Below, in pieces: positions 29,951-38,641 of a stretch of DNA of 64,000 nt. Origin of the DNA: CADCTB01 sp963768975 (lineage in GTDB: Bacteria > Actinomycetota > Acidimicrobiia > Acidimicrobiales > AC-14); contig CAVYKB010000007.1 in NCBI GenBank assembly GCA_963768975.1, forward strand, positions 38,735 to 102,734, in the 5' to 3' direction. Position 1 is the first letter of the stretch. Every line of letters starts with the position of its first letter. The position numbers were made by a program, and so were the translations under genes. The notes under the pieces are model-generated. The model was not told where the DNA came from. It did not search any database and worked only from the letters and a program-made list of their open reading frames with translations.

Positions 29951-29981
29951 CGAAATTTGCGCCACTTTGGCGGATGTTTTG
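29951..29981 (+). promoter_or_regulatory. Conserved cluster motif, copy 5 of 6
   Basis: CGAAATTTG is followed by CGCCA-ctt-TGGCG and GATGTTTTG, then GACCTGTCACGGT 17 bases after TTGGCG. The ~295-base leader to the ATG at 30276 holds no recognised gene. Confidence 0.8.
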
Positions 29982-30275
29982 CGGAGCGCGACCTGTCACG
30001 GTTAGTGGGTCCCTCCTGCGAACGCACCTCGTAGGCACTCAACCAGTGGGGTTCAACCATGCAGCGCATCGATACAGAACTGTCCACCGCAAGGAGGCGG
30101 CTCGACAGGCTAGGGGTGGCCGCCGAGAGGACGCGGGTTTAGTGTGGGTAGGCGAAGCCTCGCTGGGGGGCATGCGGGACGAGGTTCCGTCCTCGCCACA
30201 TCTGTCGATGACGCCCGGGCTGCACGCCGCTGGGCCTCGAGTGGATGGGATGTGGTCAGTACGAGGGAAAAGAGG

Positions 30276-32303
30276 ATGGACATGACGCAGGCACGGGTTT
30301 GTCCCCACAGGGTGTGGGCCCTCGTCATCGTCCTCGTTGCCGGGATGCTGGCCGGTCTCGGCTCACAGCCTGCGGCCGCCGACGTCTCGGCGGTGAAAGG
30401 CAGCGCCTGCGGCTACATCACCGACGTGTCGCTCTTCGGCGGCGCCAAGATGCTGCGGGGCTGCGGCCAGACGGAGAACGCGCCGGCGGGCAACAGCCCC
30501 TCGGTGACCCTGCCGGCCACCGGCTCTGCCCAGCCCGTCACTGCCGCCGACGCTGACGGAGCCACTGCGCAATACGGCCCGGCCAAGATCTTCAGTGGGC
30601 AGTACCCCAACAAGGCCAACGACCCGGAGGAAGACGACACCTCCCCGCCCTCTGGCCCACTTCGGGTGAGCACCCAGGGCACCACCGGTCCGAGCGGATC
30701 GGTGATGAGCAGCGCGGCCGTCGACCCCGGCACCCAGGGCACCGCCGACCCCAACCAGCCCCGAGGCGTCGGTCCCGGCCCGATCATCGCCAACGCGGTG
30801 AGCAGCTCCTGCACCGCGAGCGAGTCGGGCGTGAGCGCCACGACGACGATCACCGGCGGCAGGCTGGAGACCAAGTACGACTCCACCAGCCAGTTAGCGA
30901 CGGTGACCGAGGACGTACCGACGAACCCGCCGGTGAACTACACCAAGACCGGCACGATCGACCACGTCGGCGACAGCTTCCGGGTCGTGTACAACGAGCA
31001 GACCACCGCCGCCGACGGCACGATCACCGTGAACGCGGTGCACATGTACCTGCTCGGCCCGACCGCCGTGGGAGACCTGATCATCGCCCAGTCCGTCTGC
31101 GGAGTGACCGTGACCGCAGCGACAACCACCACCACAGCCGCCGGGGCCACCACGACGACGGCCGCCGGCGCCACCACCACCACTACAGCCGCCGGCGCAA
31201 CCACCACCACAGCTGCCGGCGCCACCACGACCACGGCCGGCGGCGTCACGACCACCACGTCCGCCGGCGCCGGCGCCGGTACCACGACGACCCAGGCGGC
31301 CACCGCCACGACGGCCGCAGTGGCGGCCGCCGCCGCCAGCCAAAGCACCACGACAACCGCTCCACCCGGGGAGGTCAGCGGCGGCGCCTGCGGCTACTAC
31401 ACCGACGTCAGCCTCTTCGGCGGGCCGAAGAACCTACGAGGATGCGGCCAACCATCCAGTGCACCGGCCGACAACGGCTCCCCGTCGGTGACCCTCCCAG
31501 CGGGAGGGTCGGCGACCCCGATCACGGCCTCCGATCCCGACGGGGCGACGGCCGTGTACGGGCCGGCCAAGATCTTCAGTGGCCAGTACCCCAACAAAGC
31601 CAACGACCCGGATGACGACGACACCTCCCCGCCGTCCGGCCCGCTGCGGGTCAGCACCCAGGGCACCCCGGGCGGGACCGTCACCAGCACCGCCAACGTC
31701 GACCCGGGCACCCAGGGCACGGCGGAGCCCAACCAGCCTCGAGGGGTGGGTCCGGGCCCGATCATCGCCGATGCGGTGAGCAGCACCTGCTCGGCGTCCG
31801 CTTCGGGCGTCACCGCGTCGGTCACGATTACCAATGGAAAGCTGGAAACCAAGTACGACGTAGGCACCCAGTTGGCGGTCGCCAGCGAGGATGTACCGAC
31901 GAATCCGCCCGTGAACTACACCAAGACGGGCACCATTGATCACGTCGGCGATGCCTTCAGGGTCGTCTACAACGAGCAGATCGTCGGCGCCGACGGCTCA
32001 ATCACCGTCAACGCGGTGCACATGAGCCTCCTCGGCCCGACCGCCATCGGCGACTTGGTGATCGCCCAGTCCCGCTGCGCACGTACCGCCGGCGGCACCA
32101 GCGGCGGAGGGGGCGTAACTGCCGCCGGGGTTGGCGCAACCGCGACCGGCGGCCGTGGGCTGTCGGCCACCGGCACGAACGCGTTGCGGCTGGTCGCCGT
32201 GGCCCTGCTGCTGGTGGCTGCCGGCGGGCACCTTCGCCACTGGGCGCCTAGCGGGGCAGGTCGACCGAGTGGGGTCCGGACCCGGCGGCTCCCGTGGGAC
32301 TGA
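30276..32303 (+). CDS. Surface protein with two LFGG domains, Thr/Ala/Gly linker and a C-terminal anchor
   Basis: The product is 675 residues from ATG 30276; ATG 30282 has an equally good AGAGG site. Signal peptide VWALVIVLVAGMLAGLGSQPAAA; LFGG domain 1 (~37-278: SACGYITDVSLFGG, FSGQYPNKANDPEEDDTSPP); a long T/A/G linker with repeats of TTTTAAGA (~280-365); LFGG domain 2 (~367-603), very similar to domain 1; then LSATG, a hydrophobic stretch (ALRLVAVALLLVAAGG) and a basic tail. LSATG plus helix plus basic residues resembles a sortase E-type (LAxTG-like) sorting signal, an inference. It is followed after 40 bases by another LFGG gene. Confidence 0.85.
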   Translation: MDMTQARVCPHRVWALVIVLVAGMLAGLGSQPAAADVSAVKGSACGYITDVSLFGGAKMLRGCGQTENAPAGNSPSVTLPATGSAQPVTAADADGATAQYGPAKIFSGQYPNKANDPEEDDTSPPSGPLRVSTQGTTGPSGSVMSSAAVDPGTQGTADPNQPRGVGPGPIIANAVSSSCTASESGVSATTTITGGRLETKYDSTSQLATVTEDVPTNPPVNYTKTGTIDHVGDSFRVVYNEQTTAADGTITVNAVHMYLLGPTAVGDLIIAQSVCGVTVTAATTTTTAAGATTTTAAGATTTTTAAGATTTTAAGATTTTAGGVTTTTSAGAGAGTTTTQAATATTAAVAAAAASQSTTTTAPPGEVSGGACGYYTDVSLFGGPKNLRGCGQPSSAPADNGSPSVTLPAGGSATPITASDPDGATAVYGPAKIFSGQYPNKANDPDDDDTSPPSGPLRVSTQGTPGGTVTSTANVDPGTQGTAEPNQPRGVGPGPIIADAVSSTCSASASGVTASVTITNGKLETKYDVGTQLAVASEDVPTNPPVNYTKTGTIDHVGDAFRVVYNEQIVGADGSITVNAVHMSLLGPTAIGDLVIAQSRCARTAGGTSGGGGVTAAGVGATATGGRGLSATGTNALRLVAVALLLVAAGGHLRHWAPSGAGRPSGVRTRRLPWD

Positions 32304-32343
32304 CCGTGAGCTCCCCGGTGATCACTCGAACGGTGCATTCAGC

Positions 32344-33384
32344 GTGAACGGGTGGCCGCGAGCGACGCTGGCCGGCGTGCTCGTCTGCGCGTCGGCGGCC
32401 TTGGGGGTCGATCCGGCCGGCGGGACCCAGGTCACCGCTGTGAGCGGGGGCGCGTTCGGTCACTGGACGAAGGTGAGCCTGTTCGGCGGGCCGTCGGTCC
32501 CTGTCGGCCCCATCCCCGACGTCAGGCTTCCTCCCGAAGGCTCAGACGCGCCGATCACGGCGCGGGAGTCGGCAGGTTCGGCCGTCTACGGCCCGGCTCA
32601 TATTTTCGGTGGCATCTGGCCCGCCACCGGCGTCGACATCGCCCCACCGTCGGGCCCGATCGTGGTGTCGACGAGGGGCACGCCCGGGCCCAACGGCTCG
32701 GTGACCAGCACGGTGGACATCAGCCTCCGCAACCCCCCCAACCCGAAGTCGCCGGGTGGTTGGGGCCCGTTGCCGCCCACCCAGGGCGAGGAGCTGCACA
32801 CCACCTGCACCGCCAACCAGCAAGGGGTGACCGGCTCGACCCGGCTCAAGGGCGCGGTCATGTCGAAGGCCACGACGCCGGCCGGTGAGCCCATCGACGA
32901 GGAGCCGGTCCCTGACAACCCGCCGGTCAACTACACCCGCACAGGCGTGCTCACCAACGTCGGCGACCGGTACCGGATCGTCTACAACGAGCACATCATC
33001 GAGCCCGACGGGTCGCTCACCGTGAACGGCGTGCACATGTACCTGCTCGGCGACATCGCCGTCGGTGACCAGATCATCGGCCAGGTCCGGTGCTCGGTCA
33101 AGGGCGCGGGGTTCGCCAATACGCCTCCCACGGTCGTCGTACCGCCCGAGTCCAGGCCCACGATCGGCGCCCCCCCGCCGACGGGACCGCTGCCCACCCA
33201 ACCCCCGCCTTTCGCCGGCGACCAGCCCGGGCTGGCGGCGGCGATTCCGGAGACAGGTTCTGAGTCCAACACACTGCTGTACGTGCTGCTGGCCGGCGCC
33301 GGAGTCGTCCTCGTCGTCGGTGGGCTGGGGGCATTCGGAATCCGCCGCCGTGGTGCGGGCGCGGGGCGGGCGCCGCCGGCATGA
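32344..33384 (+). CDS. LFGG-domain surface protein with IPETG sortase-type C-terminus
   Basis: The 346-residue product uses GTG 32344. Signal peptide TLAGVLVCASAALGV; one LFGG domain (VSLFGGPSVPVGP, YGPAHIFGG, IVYNEH rather than NEQ, VNGVHMYLLGDIAVGD), then a Pro-rich wall-spanning segment and IPETG, a transmembrane helix (LLYVLLAGAGVVLVVGGLGAFG) and IRRRG. IPETG fits the LPxTG pattern with Ile for Leu, so covalent attachment by a sortase is likely if the genome has one; none is in this window. It lies directly before the peptide-importer permeases. Confidence 0.85.
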   Translation: MNGWPRATLAGVLVCASAALGVDPAGGTQVTAVSGGAFGHWTKVSLFGGPSVPVGPIPDVRLPPEGSDAPITARESAGSAVYGPAHIFGGIWPATGVDIAPPSGPIVVSTRGTPGPNGSVTSTVDISLRNPPNPKSPGGWGPLPPTQGEELHTTCTANQQGVTGSTRLKGAVMSKATTPAGEPIDEEPVPDNPPVNYTRTGVLTNVGDRYRIVYNEHIIEPDGSLTVNGVHMYLLGDIAVGDQIIGQVRCSVKGAGFANTPPTVVVPPESRPTIGAPPPTGPLPTQPPPFAGDQPGLAAAIPETGSESNTLLYVLLAGAGVVLVVGGLGAFGIRRRGAGAGRAPPA

Positions 33385-33421
33385 TCCGGAGGCGGCCGCC
33401 GAGAGCACCCGGCCGTCCGGC

Positions 33422-34516
33422 ATGAGCCAGGAACTGGACCCGACACGACCCGGCCACCCCGCCACGGCCACGGCAGTAGCGGTGGCCACGCCGTTCGCCG
33501 CTCCCGCCGCCGCCGTGGACCTCGACCTTGTCCCGACACAGCGGCGCCGGCGCTGGTGGGTGGCGCCCACCTCCTACCTGGCGACGGTGTTCGTGCTCAT
33601 CAGCCTCAACTTCGGCATCCCCAGGCTCATGCCGAACGATCCCATCGACGCCCTCATGGCGTTCGGTTCGACCACGTATATCCAGAGTGACGAGACCAGG
33701 GCCGAGCTGGCCCGGTACTACGGGCTGGACAAGTCCCTCCCCCAGCAGTACGTCCACTACCTCAAGGGGTTGGCCAAGGGTGATCTGGGCGTCTCCGTCT
33801 ACAACAACGTGCCCGTGCGCCGGGATCTCGGTGGAAAGCTGGGCTGGACCTTCCTGCTCCTCGCCACCGCGGCGGCCGTTTCCATCCTGATCGGCATCCC
33901 TCTCGGCATCCATTCCGGCTGGAAGCGGGGAAGGCGGGTCGACCGCGGCCTGCTCGCCTTCTTCCTCGGATATCAGAACCTGCCAATCTTCGTACTAGGT
34001 GCGGCAGCCTTCGTGCTTCTGTCCGCCAAGCTCGGGCTGTTTCCCTACGGAGGAGGCGCAACCCCGTTCAACGAGTACGACGGCTTGGCCCAGGCGGCCG
34101 ACCTGGCCCGCCACCTGGCCCTCCCCGCCCTGTTGTTGGGTCTCGACGCCGCCACCTATCAGTACCTGATCATGCGGTCTTCCATGGTGGGAGAACTCGG
34201 CTCCGACTACCTACTCCTGGGTCGGGCCAAGGGCCTGCGGGAGCGCCGGCTGAAGTACCGCTACGCCGGGCGCAACGCGCTCCTGCCTGTGGTGTCGGTC
34301 ATCGGCCTGCAGTTCGGCGCCGGCATCACCAGCGTCATTTTCATCGAGAGCATCTTCGCCTATCCGGGGCTCGGCAGCTATCTCTTCCAGGCGGTCGGCA
34401 CCCGGGACTATCCCGCCATGCAGGGTGCCTTCCTGGTGCTGACGATCAGCGTGGTGACGGTCAACCTGCTCGTCGACGTCCTGTACCGCCGGCTCGATCC
34501 TCGGACGGCGGCATGA
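33422..34516 (+). CDS. Oligopeptide/dipeptide ABC importer permease (DppB type)
   Basis: The 364-residue product has an unusually long Ala/Pro-rich N-terminus (~45 residues) before the first membrane helix (SYLATVFVLISLNFGIPRLMP), then the DppB-type segments PNDPIDALM, YYGLDKSLPQQYVHYL, GDLGVSVYNNVPV and the permease EAA-loop region (LLLGRAKGLRERRLKYRYAGRNALLPVV). About six membrane helices form half the translocation pore. ATG 33422 follows the LFGG gene by 37 bases and overlaps the next permease by ATGA. Confidence 0.92.
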   Translation: MSQELDPTRPGHPATATAVAVATPFAAPAAAVDLDLVPTQRRRRWWVAPTSYLATVFVLISLNFGIPRLMPNDPIDALMAFGSTTYIQSDETRAELARYYGLDKSLPQQYVHYLKGLAKGDLGVSVYNNVPVRRDLGGKLGWTFLLLATAAAVSILIGIPLGIHSGWKRGRRVDRGLLAFFLGYQNLPIFVLGAAAFVLLSAKLGLFPYGGGATPFNEYDGLAQAADLARHLALPALLLGLDAATYQYLIMRSSMVGELGSDYLLLGRAKGLRERRLKYRYAGRNALLPVVSVIGLQFGAGITSVIFIESIFAYPGLGSYLFQAVGTRDYPAMQGAFLVLTISVVTVNLLVDVLYRRLDPRTAA

Positions 34517-35358
34517 GAGCACTTCCTCGTGCCCTCCGCGGGAATCGAATGCTCCTCGCCGGGACGCTGATCCTCTCCACCGTTCTCGTCGTGGGTGCCC
34601 TCGCGCCCTGGATTGCCCCCTATGGACCGCGGGAGATCACAGGTGACTCCTTCGCCCACCCGTCGCGGGACCATCTGCTCGGCACCAACGACGCCGGCGC
34701 CGACATCCTGTCCCGCCTGGTGTGGGGTACCCGCACAACCGTGGTGGTGGCGGTGACGGCGACCACCGTCGTGCTGGCCATCGGCATCGCCCTGGGGATG
34801 ACGGCCGGCCTGCGGGGTGGGCTCGTCGACCGCGCCATCATGCGCCTGGTCGACCTCTTCCTCGGTCTGCCCTTCCTTCCCTTGCTGATCTTCGTCGCCG
34901 CCCTGGCCGGCCCCAGCCTTCCGACGTCCATCCTCATGATCGGCCTGTTCCTCTGGCCCCAGACGGCTCGGATCGTCCGCAGCCAGGCATTGAGCCTCCG
35001 CAGCCGGGGGTACGTCGAGATCGCCCGGGGTTTCGGCGCCGGACCGGTCTACGTCATCCGCCGCCATCTCCTTCCTGGCCTCGCTCCGGTCATCGCCGCC
35101 AACATGGTGTTCGTGGCGGGAGTGGCCGTCGCCATCGAGGCCGGCCTCAGCTTCCTCGGGCTCGGGGACCCGGCCGCGGTGAGCTGGGGCGCCGAGGTGC
35201 AGCGCGCCGTCGGCAACAACCAGATCCAGATCGGCTCCCTGTGGCTGTGGTGGCTGATGCCCTTCGGCCTGGCCCTCACCCTCGCCATCTTCGGCTTCTC
35301 GTTGATCGGTGTGGCCCTGGAGCCCCGCTTCAACCCCCGCTGGCACCGTGCCAGATAG
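34513..35358 (+). CDS. Oligopeptide/dipeptide ABC importer permease (DppC type)
   Basis: The 281-residue second permease has first helix MLLAGTLILSTVLVVGALAPWIAP, then HLLGTNDAGADILSRLVWGTRT, the DppC signature, and an EAA-type loop (LSLRSRGYVEIARGFGAGPVYVIRRHLLPG). The C-terminus ends IGVALEPRFNPRW as usual. It is coupled by ATGA to the DppB-type gene and followed after 15 bases by the binding protein. Confidence 0.93.
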   Translation: MRALPRALRGNRMLLAGTLILSTVLVVGALAPWIAPYGPREITGDSFAHPSRDHLLGTNDAGADILSRLVWGTRTTVVVAVTATTVVLAIGIALGMTAGLRGGLVDRAIMRLVDLFLGLPFLPLLIFVAALAGPSLPTSILMIGLFLWPQTARIVRSQALSLRSRGYVEIARGFGAGPVYVIRRHLLPGLAPVIAANMVFVAGVAVAIEAGLSFLGLGDPAAVSWGAEVQRAVGNNQIQIGSLWLWWLMPFGLALTLAIFGFSLIGVALEPRFNPRWHRAR

Positions 35359-35373
35359 GTGAGAGGTCAGATC

Positions 35374-37056
35374 ATGACGACGGAAATCGGACGGCGGACC
35401 TTCCTCAAGGGAATGGGCGGGCTTGCGGGAGCGGTACTGCTGGGGGGCTGCAACACCAGCCCGTCTCGCGACACCGGGGGCGGCAAGCTGGTGCGGGTGA
35501 AGTCCTGGGGCGACCTTGGCTACCCCTCGCCGTTCGTGTACGTCGCCGGCCCGGGGTACTGGCGGATGAGCCTGCTGTTCGACACCCTCACGTGGCCCGA
35601 CTCGACCGGCAAGCAACTGCCCTGGCTGGCGTCGTCCTACAACCCGTCCGAGGACGGACTGATCTGGACGGTGGAACTGCGGGACGTCACATGGGCCGAC
35701 GGCCGGCCGATCACGGCACGCGACGTCGCCTTTACCTACGACTACTACACGACGAAGACCTTCACGCCGCTGCTGACGGGCGTGCCGAAGGGAGGAGTCG
35801 ACGTGCGCGCCGTCGGCGACCGGACGGTGGAGTTCCGGCTGCCGAAGCCCGAGGCCACGTTCCTCCAACAGACGCTGGGGACGATGCCCATCGTGCCCGA
35901 GCATGTGTTCGGCAACATTGCCGATCCCATGACGGTGTTCGACAAGAGCGTGTTCATGGGTTCTGGTGCGTACACGCTGGCATCCAAGAACGTCAACGCC
36001 GACACCGAGCTGTACGTGGCCCGAGACGACTATTACCTCGGTCGGCCGTTCGTACCCCGCATCGAGATGCTCGGCGTGCCCGACGACAACGAGCTGGCCG
36101 CCCTACGGGCGGGCGTACTCGACGGCGCCAGCGCCGACGAGGAGGGCGCCCGCAACGAGGTGCTGCAGCCCTTCCGCGACGATCCGGAGTTCGGACTGCT
36201 CGAGCAGCCGGCCGGCTTCGGCTTCCCGCTCTTCTTCAATATGGCCAAGGGGGGTGCCCTCGCCGACCTCCGGTTCCGGCGGGCCTGCCTGCACGCCATC
36301 GACCGGGAAGACATGGTCAACCGTCTCCTCACCGGCAACGGTACGGTGGGAAGCCAGGGTTGGCTGCCGCCGACCAACCCGTACCACGTGCCGGTGCGGG
36401 AGTATCCGTTCGACCGGGCCTTGGCCGAGCGGCTGATGGACGAGGCGGGCTACCGCCGCTCGGGCGGGGGCCGCGGCGACCGCGTCGCCCCGAACGGCGC
36501 CCCCATCCGGTTCACCCTCGATCTCCCCGACATCGTCCCCATCGCGCTGGCGGAGCTGGTGGTGTCCAGCCTTGGGGCCGTCGGTGTGCCCATCGACCTG
36601 CGCCGCGTCGACCTACCGCACGTGTACGGCGCCAAGATCAGCGGCAGCTACGACCTGGTGATCCAGTCCTACCCGGGGCCGGGCGGCATCGGGCCGAACG
36701 GCGATCCCGACCAGCTGCGCTACATCTACCACTCCACGCCGCCCAACACGACCCACAAGGCCACCGGCTACTCAAACCCCGAGGTCGACCGCCTCCTCGA
36801 CGCTCAGCTCGCCACCTACGACGAGGCCGAACGCAAGCGTCACGTCGGCCGGATCCAGCAGATCGTGGCCGAGGAACTCCCGGTGGCCATGCTCTACTAC
36901 ACGACCTGGTTCTGGGCCTACCGCAAGAGCGTCTTCGACCAGTGGTACTTCACGCCTGGAGGCTTCTCCACCGGGTTGTTCGACATCTACAACAAGCACG
37001 CCTACATCACGGGGCGCAAGCAGGGTTTGGAGGTCAGGCCCCGGCCGGGGGCATGA
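35374..37056 (+). CDS. Peptide ABC importer substrate-binding lipoprotein (family 5 SBP)
   Basis: The 560-residue product starts at ATG 35374 after AGAGG. The N-terminus GRRTFLKGMGG resembles a Tat-type twin-arginine signal and leads to the lipobox LLGGC, so it is a lipid-anchored exported protein. SBP_bac_5 landmarks: DTLTWPDSTGKQLPWLASSY, LRDVTWADGRPITARDVAFTYDYY, LRFRRACLHAIDREDMVN. It binds peptides or similar solutes and hands them to the permeases at 33422-35358. A downstream hairpin separates it from the convergent gene. Confidence 0.92.
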   Translation: MTTEIGRRTFLKGMGGLAGAVLLGGCNTSPSRDTGGGKLVRVKSWGDLGYPSPFVYVAGPGYWRMSLLFDTLTWPDSTGKQLPWLASSYNPSEDGLIWTVELRDVTWADGRPITARDVAFTYDYYTTKTFTPLLTGVPKGGVDVRAVGDRTVEFRLPKPEATFLQQTLGTMPIVPEHVFGNIADPMTVFDKSVFMGSGAYTLASKNVNADTELYVARDDYYLGRPFVPRIEMLGVPDDNELAALRAGVLDGASADEEGARNEVLQPFRDDPEFGLLEQPAGFGFPLFFNMAKGGALADLRFRRACLHAIDREDMVNRLLTGNGTVGSQGWLPPTNPYHVPVREYPFDRALAERLMDEAGYRRSGGGRGDRVAPNGAPIRFTLDLPDIVPIALAELVVSSLGAVGVPIDLRRVDLPHVYGAKISGSYDLVIQSYPGPGGIGPNGDPDQLRYIYHSTPPNTTHKATGYSNPEVDRLLDAQLATYDEAERKRHVGRIQQIVAEELPVAMLYYTTWFWAYRKSVFDQWYFTPGGFSTGLFDIYNKHAYITGRKQGLEVRPRPGA

Positions 37057-37073
37057 CGGCCTGGCCGTCAGCC

Positions 37074-37102
37074 CCGCAGCCGTGATGTTCCTCCGGCTGC
37101 GG
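37074..37102. terminator. Hairpin between convergent genes
   Basis: Perfect 9-base arms CCGCAGCCG / CGGCTGCGG with an 11-base loop lie between the stops of the binding-protein gene and the convergent LFGG gene. A second palindrome, TGACGGCCTGGCCGTCA, overlaps the binding-protein stop at 37054-37070. No T-run follows, so bidirectional termination is inferred from structure and place. Confidence 0.55.
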
Positions 37103-37104
37103 TG

Positions 37105-38535
37105 TCAGGCCGTGCCTGTCTGGCACTGCGTGGCCAGGAGCTGGTCGATGGACGTGTTTGCCGACCTCCGGGACCCCTCGAGCTGGGCGAGGACCGCATC
37201 CCGCTGATCGCCAGCCGGGAAGGACTGGATCACCTGCAGGCGGATGGCGTCGATCTGGGCGTTGACCCGGACCCGGGTCGCACGGAGCTGATCGCAGACG
37301 GCGGAACCGGCCACGATCGAGCTTGTTGTCGTCGCCGGCACGGTCGTGGTGGTGGACGCCGGAGGCAGGGTGGTGGTGGTGGTGCTGGTCGACGTCGTCG
37401 TCGGCGGCAGGGTCGTTGTCGTGCTGGTCGACGTCGTCGTCGGCGGCAGGGTCGTTGTCGTGCTGGTCGACGTCGTCGTCGGCGGCAGGGTCGTTGTCGT
37501 GCTGGTCGAGGTCGTGGTCGGCGGCAGGGTGGTGGTGGTGCTGGTCGACGTCGTGGTCGGCGGCAGGGTGGTGGTGGTGCTGGTCGACGTCGTGGTCGGC
37601 GGCAGGGTGGTGGTGGTGCTGGTCGACGTCGTGGTCGGCGGCAGGGTGGTGGTGGTGCTGGTGGTCGTAACCGCGACGGTGGTAATTCCGCAGACCACCT
37701 GGCCGATGACCATGTCACCGATGGCGGTGGGGCCGAGGAGGCGCATATGAATGGCGTTGACGGTGAGGGTGTTGCCGTCCTGACTCAGGATCTGCTCGTT
37801 GTAGATGACCTGGTAGCTGTCGCCGACATGGTCGAGCGTGCCGGTCCGGGTGTAGTTCGGCGACGGGTTCGTCGGCACGCTCTCGGTCATGGTGGGCAGC
37901 TGCGTAACGGGGTCGTACTTGGTTTCGAGCCGGCCGTTGGTGATCGTGGTCGAGCCGGTGAGCGTTTTTGCGCCGGTTGCAGGGTTCGTCTCTCGCGCTG
38001 TGCAGGTGCTGCTGACGGCATCGGCGATAACGGGGCCGGGGCCGACGCCCCGAGGCTGCGTGGGCAAGCCCGGGGACGGCTGCAACCCGGGGTCGACCGA
38101 AGCGTTGCTCGTCACGAACCCGTTCGGTCCGAGGGTGCCAACGGTGCTGACATTGAGCGGACCCGATGGTGGCGACGGCGCGTTGACGTCGTTCGCAGGG
38201 TACTGGCCGCTGAAAATCTTGGCCGGCCCGTACTGGGCGACGGCGCCGTCGGGATCGGAGGCGGTAATGGGGGCTGCTGCCGAGCCTCCTGCGGGCAGGG
38301 TAACCGAGGGGGCGAAGCCTGCCGGTGCGGTCAGGTCGGTTTGGCCGCAGCCCCTGCGGACCGACGGGCCGCCGAACAGGCTCACGTCCGTGTAGTAGGC
38401 GCAGGCGCTGCCGGTGACGCTTACGACGTCAGCCTGGGAAGGATTCGAGATGGCCACCAGCCCACCGGCGAGCCCAACCACGGCAGCGACGGTCGTCATC
38501 AGTCGACGAGCCCTCTGACGCGTTGTCCTCACCAT
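37105..38535 (-). CDS. Secreted LFGG protein with long Thr-rich minisatellite linker
   Basis: The 476-residue product has signal peptide RRLMTTVAAVVGLAGGLVA, an LFGG domain (~37-285: SACAYYTDVSLFGGP, YGPAKIFSGQYP, VIYNEQ, VNAIHMRLLGPTAIGD), then about eight units of TTTSTSTTTTLPP (~288-405) and a C-terminal ~65-residue helical domain (QLRATRVRVNAQIDAIRLQVIQSF) with two cysteines. This is the only LFGG gene on the minus strand and the only one with this helical C-terminus. No copy of the cluster motif precedes it; its upstream neighbour is the hydrolase gene 106 bases away, possibly in one unit. Confidence 0.87.
   Translation of the reverse strand: MVRTTRQRARRLMTTVAAVVGLAGGLVAISNPSQADVVSVTGSACAYYTDVSLFGGPSVRRGCGQTDLTAPAGFAPSVTLPAGGSAAAPITASDPDGAVAQYGPAKIFSGQYPANDVNAPSPPSGPLNVSTVGTLGPNGFVTSNASVDPGLQPSPGLPTQPRGVGPGPVIADAVSSTCTARETNPATGAKTLTGSTTITNGRLETKYDPVTQLPTMTESVPTNPSPNYTRTGTLDHVGDSYQVIYNEQILSQDGNTLTVNAIHMRLLGPTAIGDMVIGQVVCGITTVAVTTTSTTTTLPPTTTSTSTTTTLPPTTTSTSTTTTLPPTTTSTSTTTTLPPTTTSTSTTTTLPPTTTSTSTTTTLPPTTTSTSTTTTLPPTTTSTSTTTTTLPPASTTTTVPATTTSSIVAGSAVCDQLRATRVRVNAQIDAIRLQVIQSFPAGDQRDAVLAQLEGSRRSANTSIDQLLATQCQTGTA
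37360..37665 (-). repeat. 39-bp minisatellite encoding TTTSTSTTTTLPP
   Basis: About eight head-to-tail 39-bp units, several identical, fall into two sequence subtypes (GTCGTTGTCGTGCTG and GTGGTGGTGGTGCTG on the plus strand). The multiple of three preserves frame, so repeat-number change alters only the stalk length of the protein. Confidence 0.88.
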
Positions 38536-38641
38536 GTTCGCTTCTCGTTTCCGTCGTGCGGTCCCCAGACCCGTTCAGTCTTCCATAGGCGGCTGTCGCC
38601 GGAAAGGGATCAGTCGAGTCTGGGGCGCTCTGCCGCGCAGG

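Noticed and set aside
37360..37665. Regular repeats resembling a CRISPR array
   Set aside because: Units are contiguous without spacers and encode TTTSTSTTTTLPP in frame within a secreted protein.
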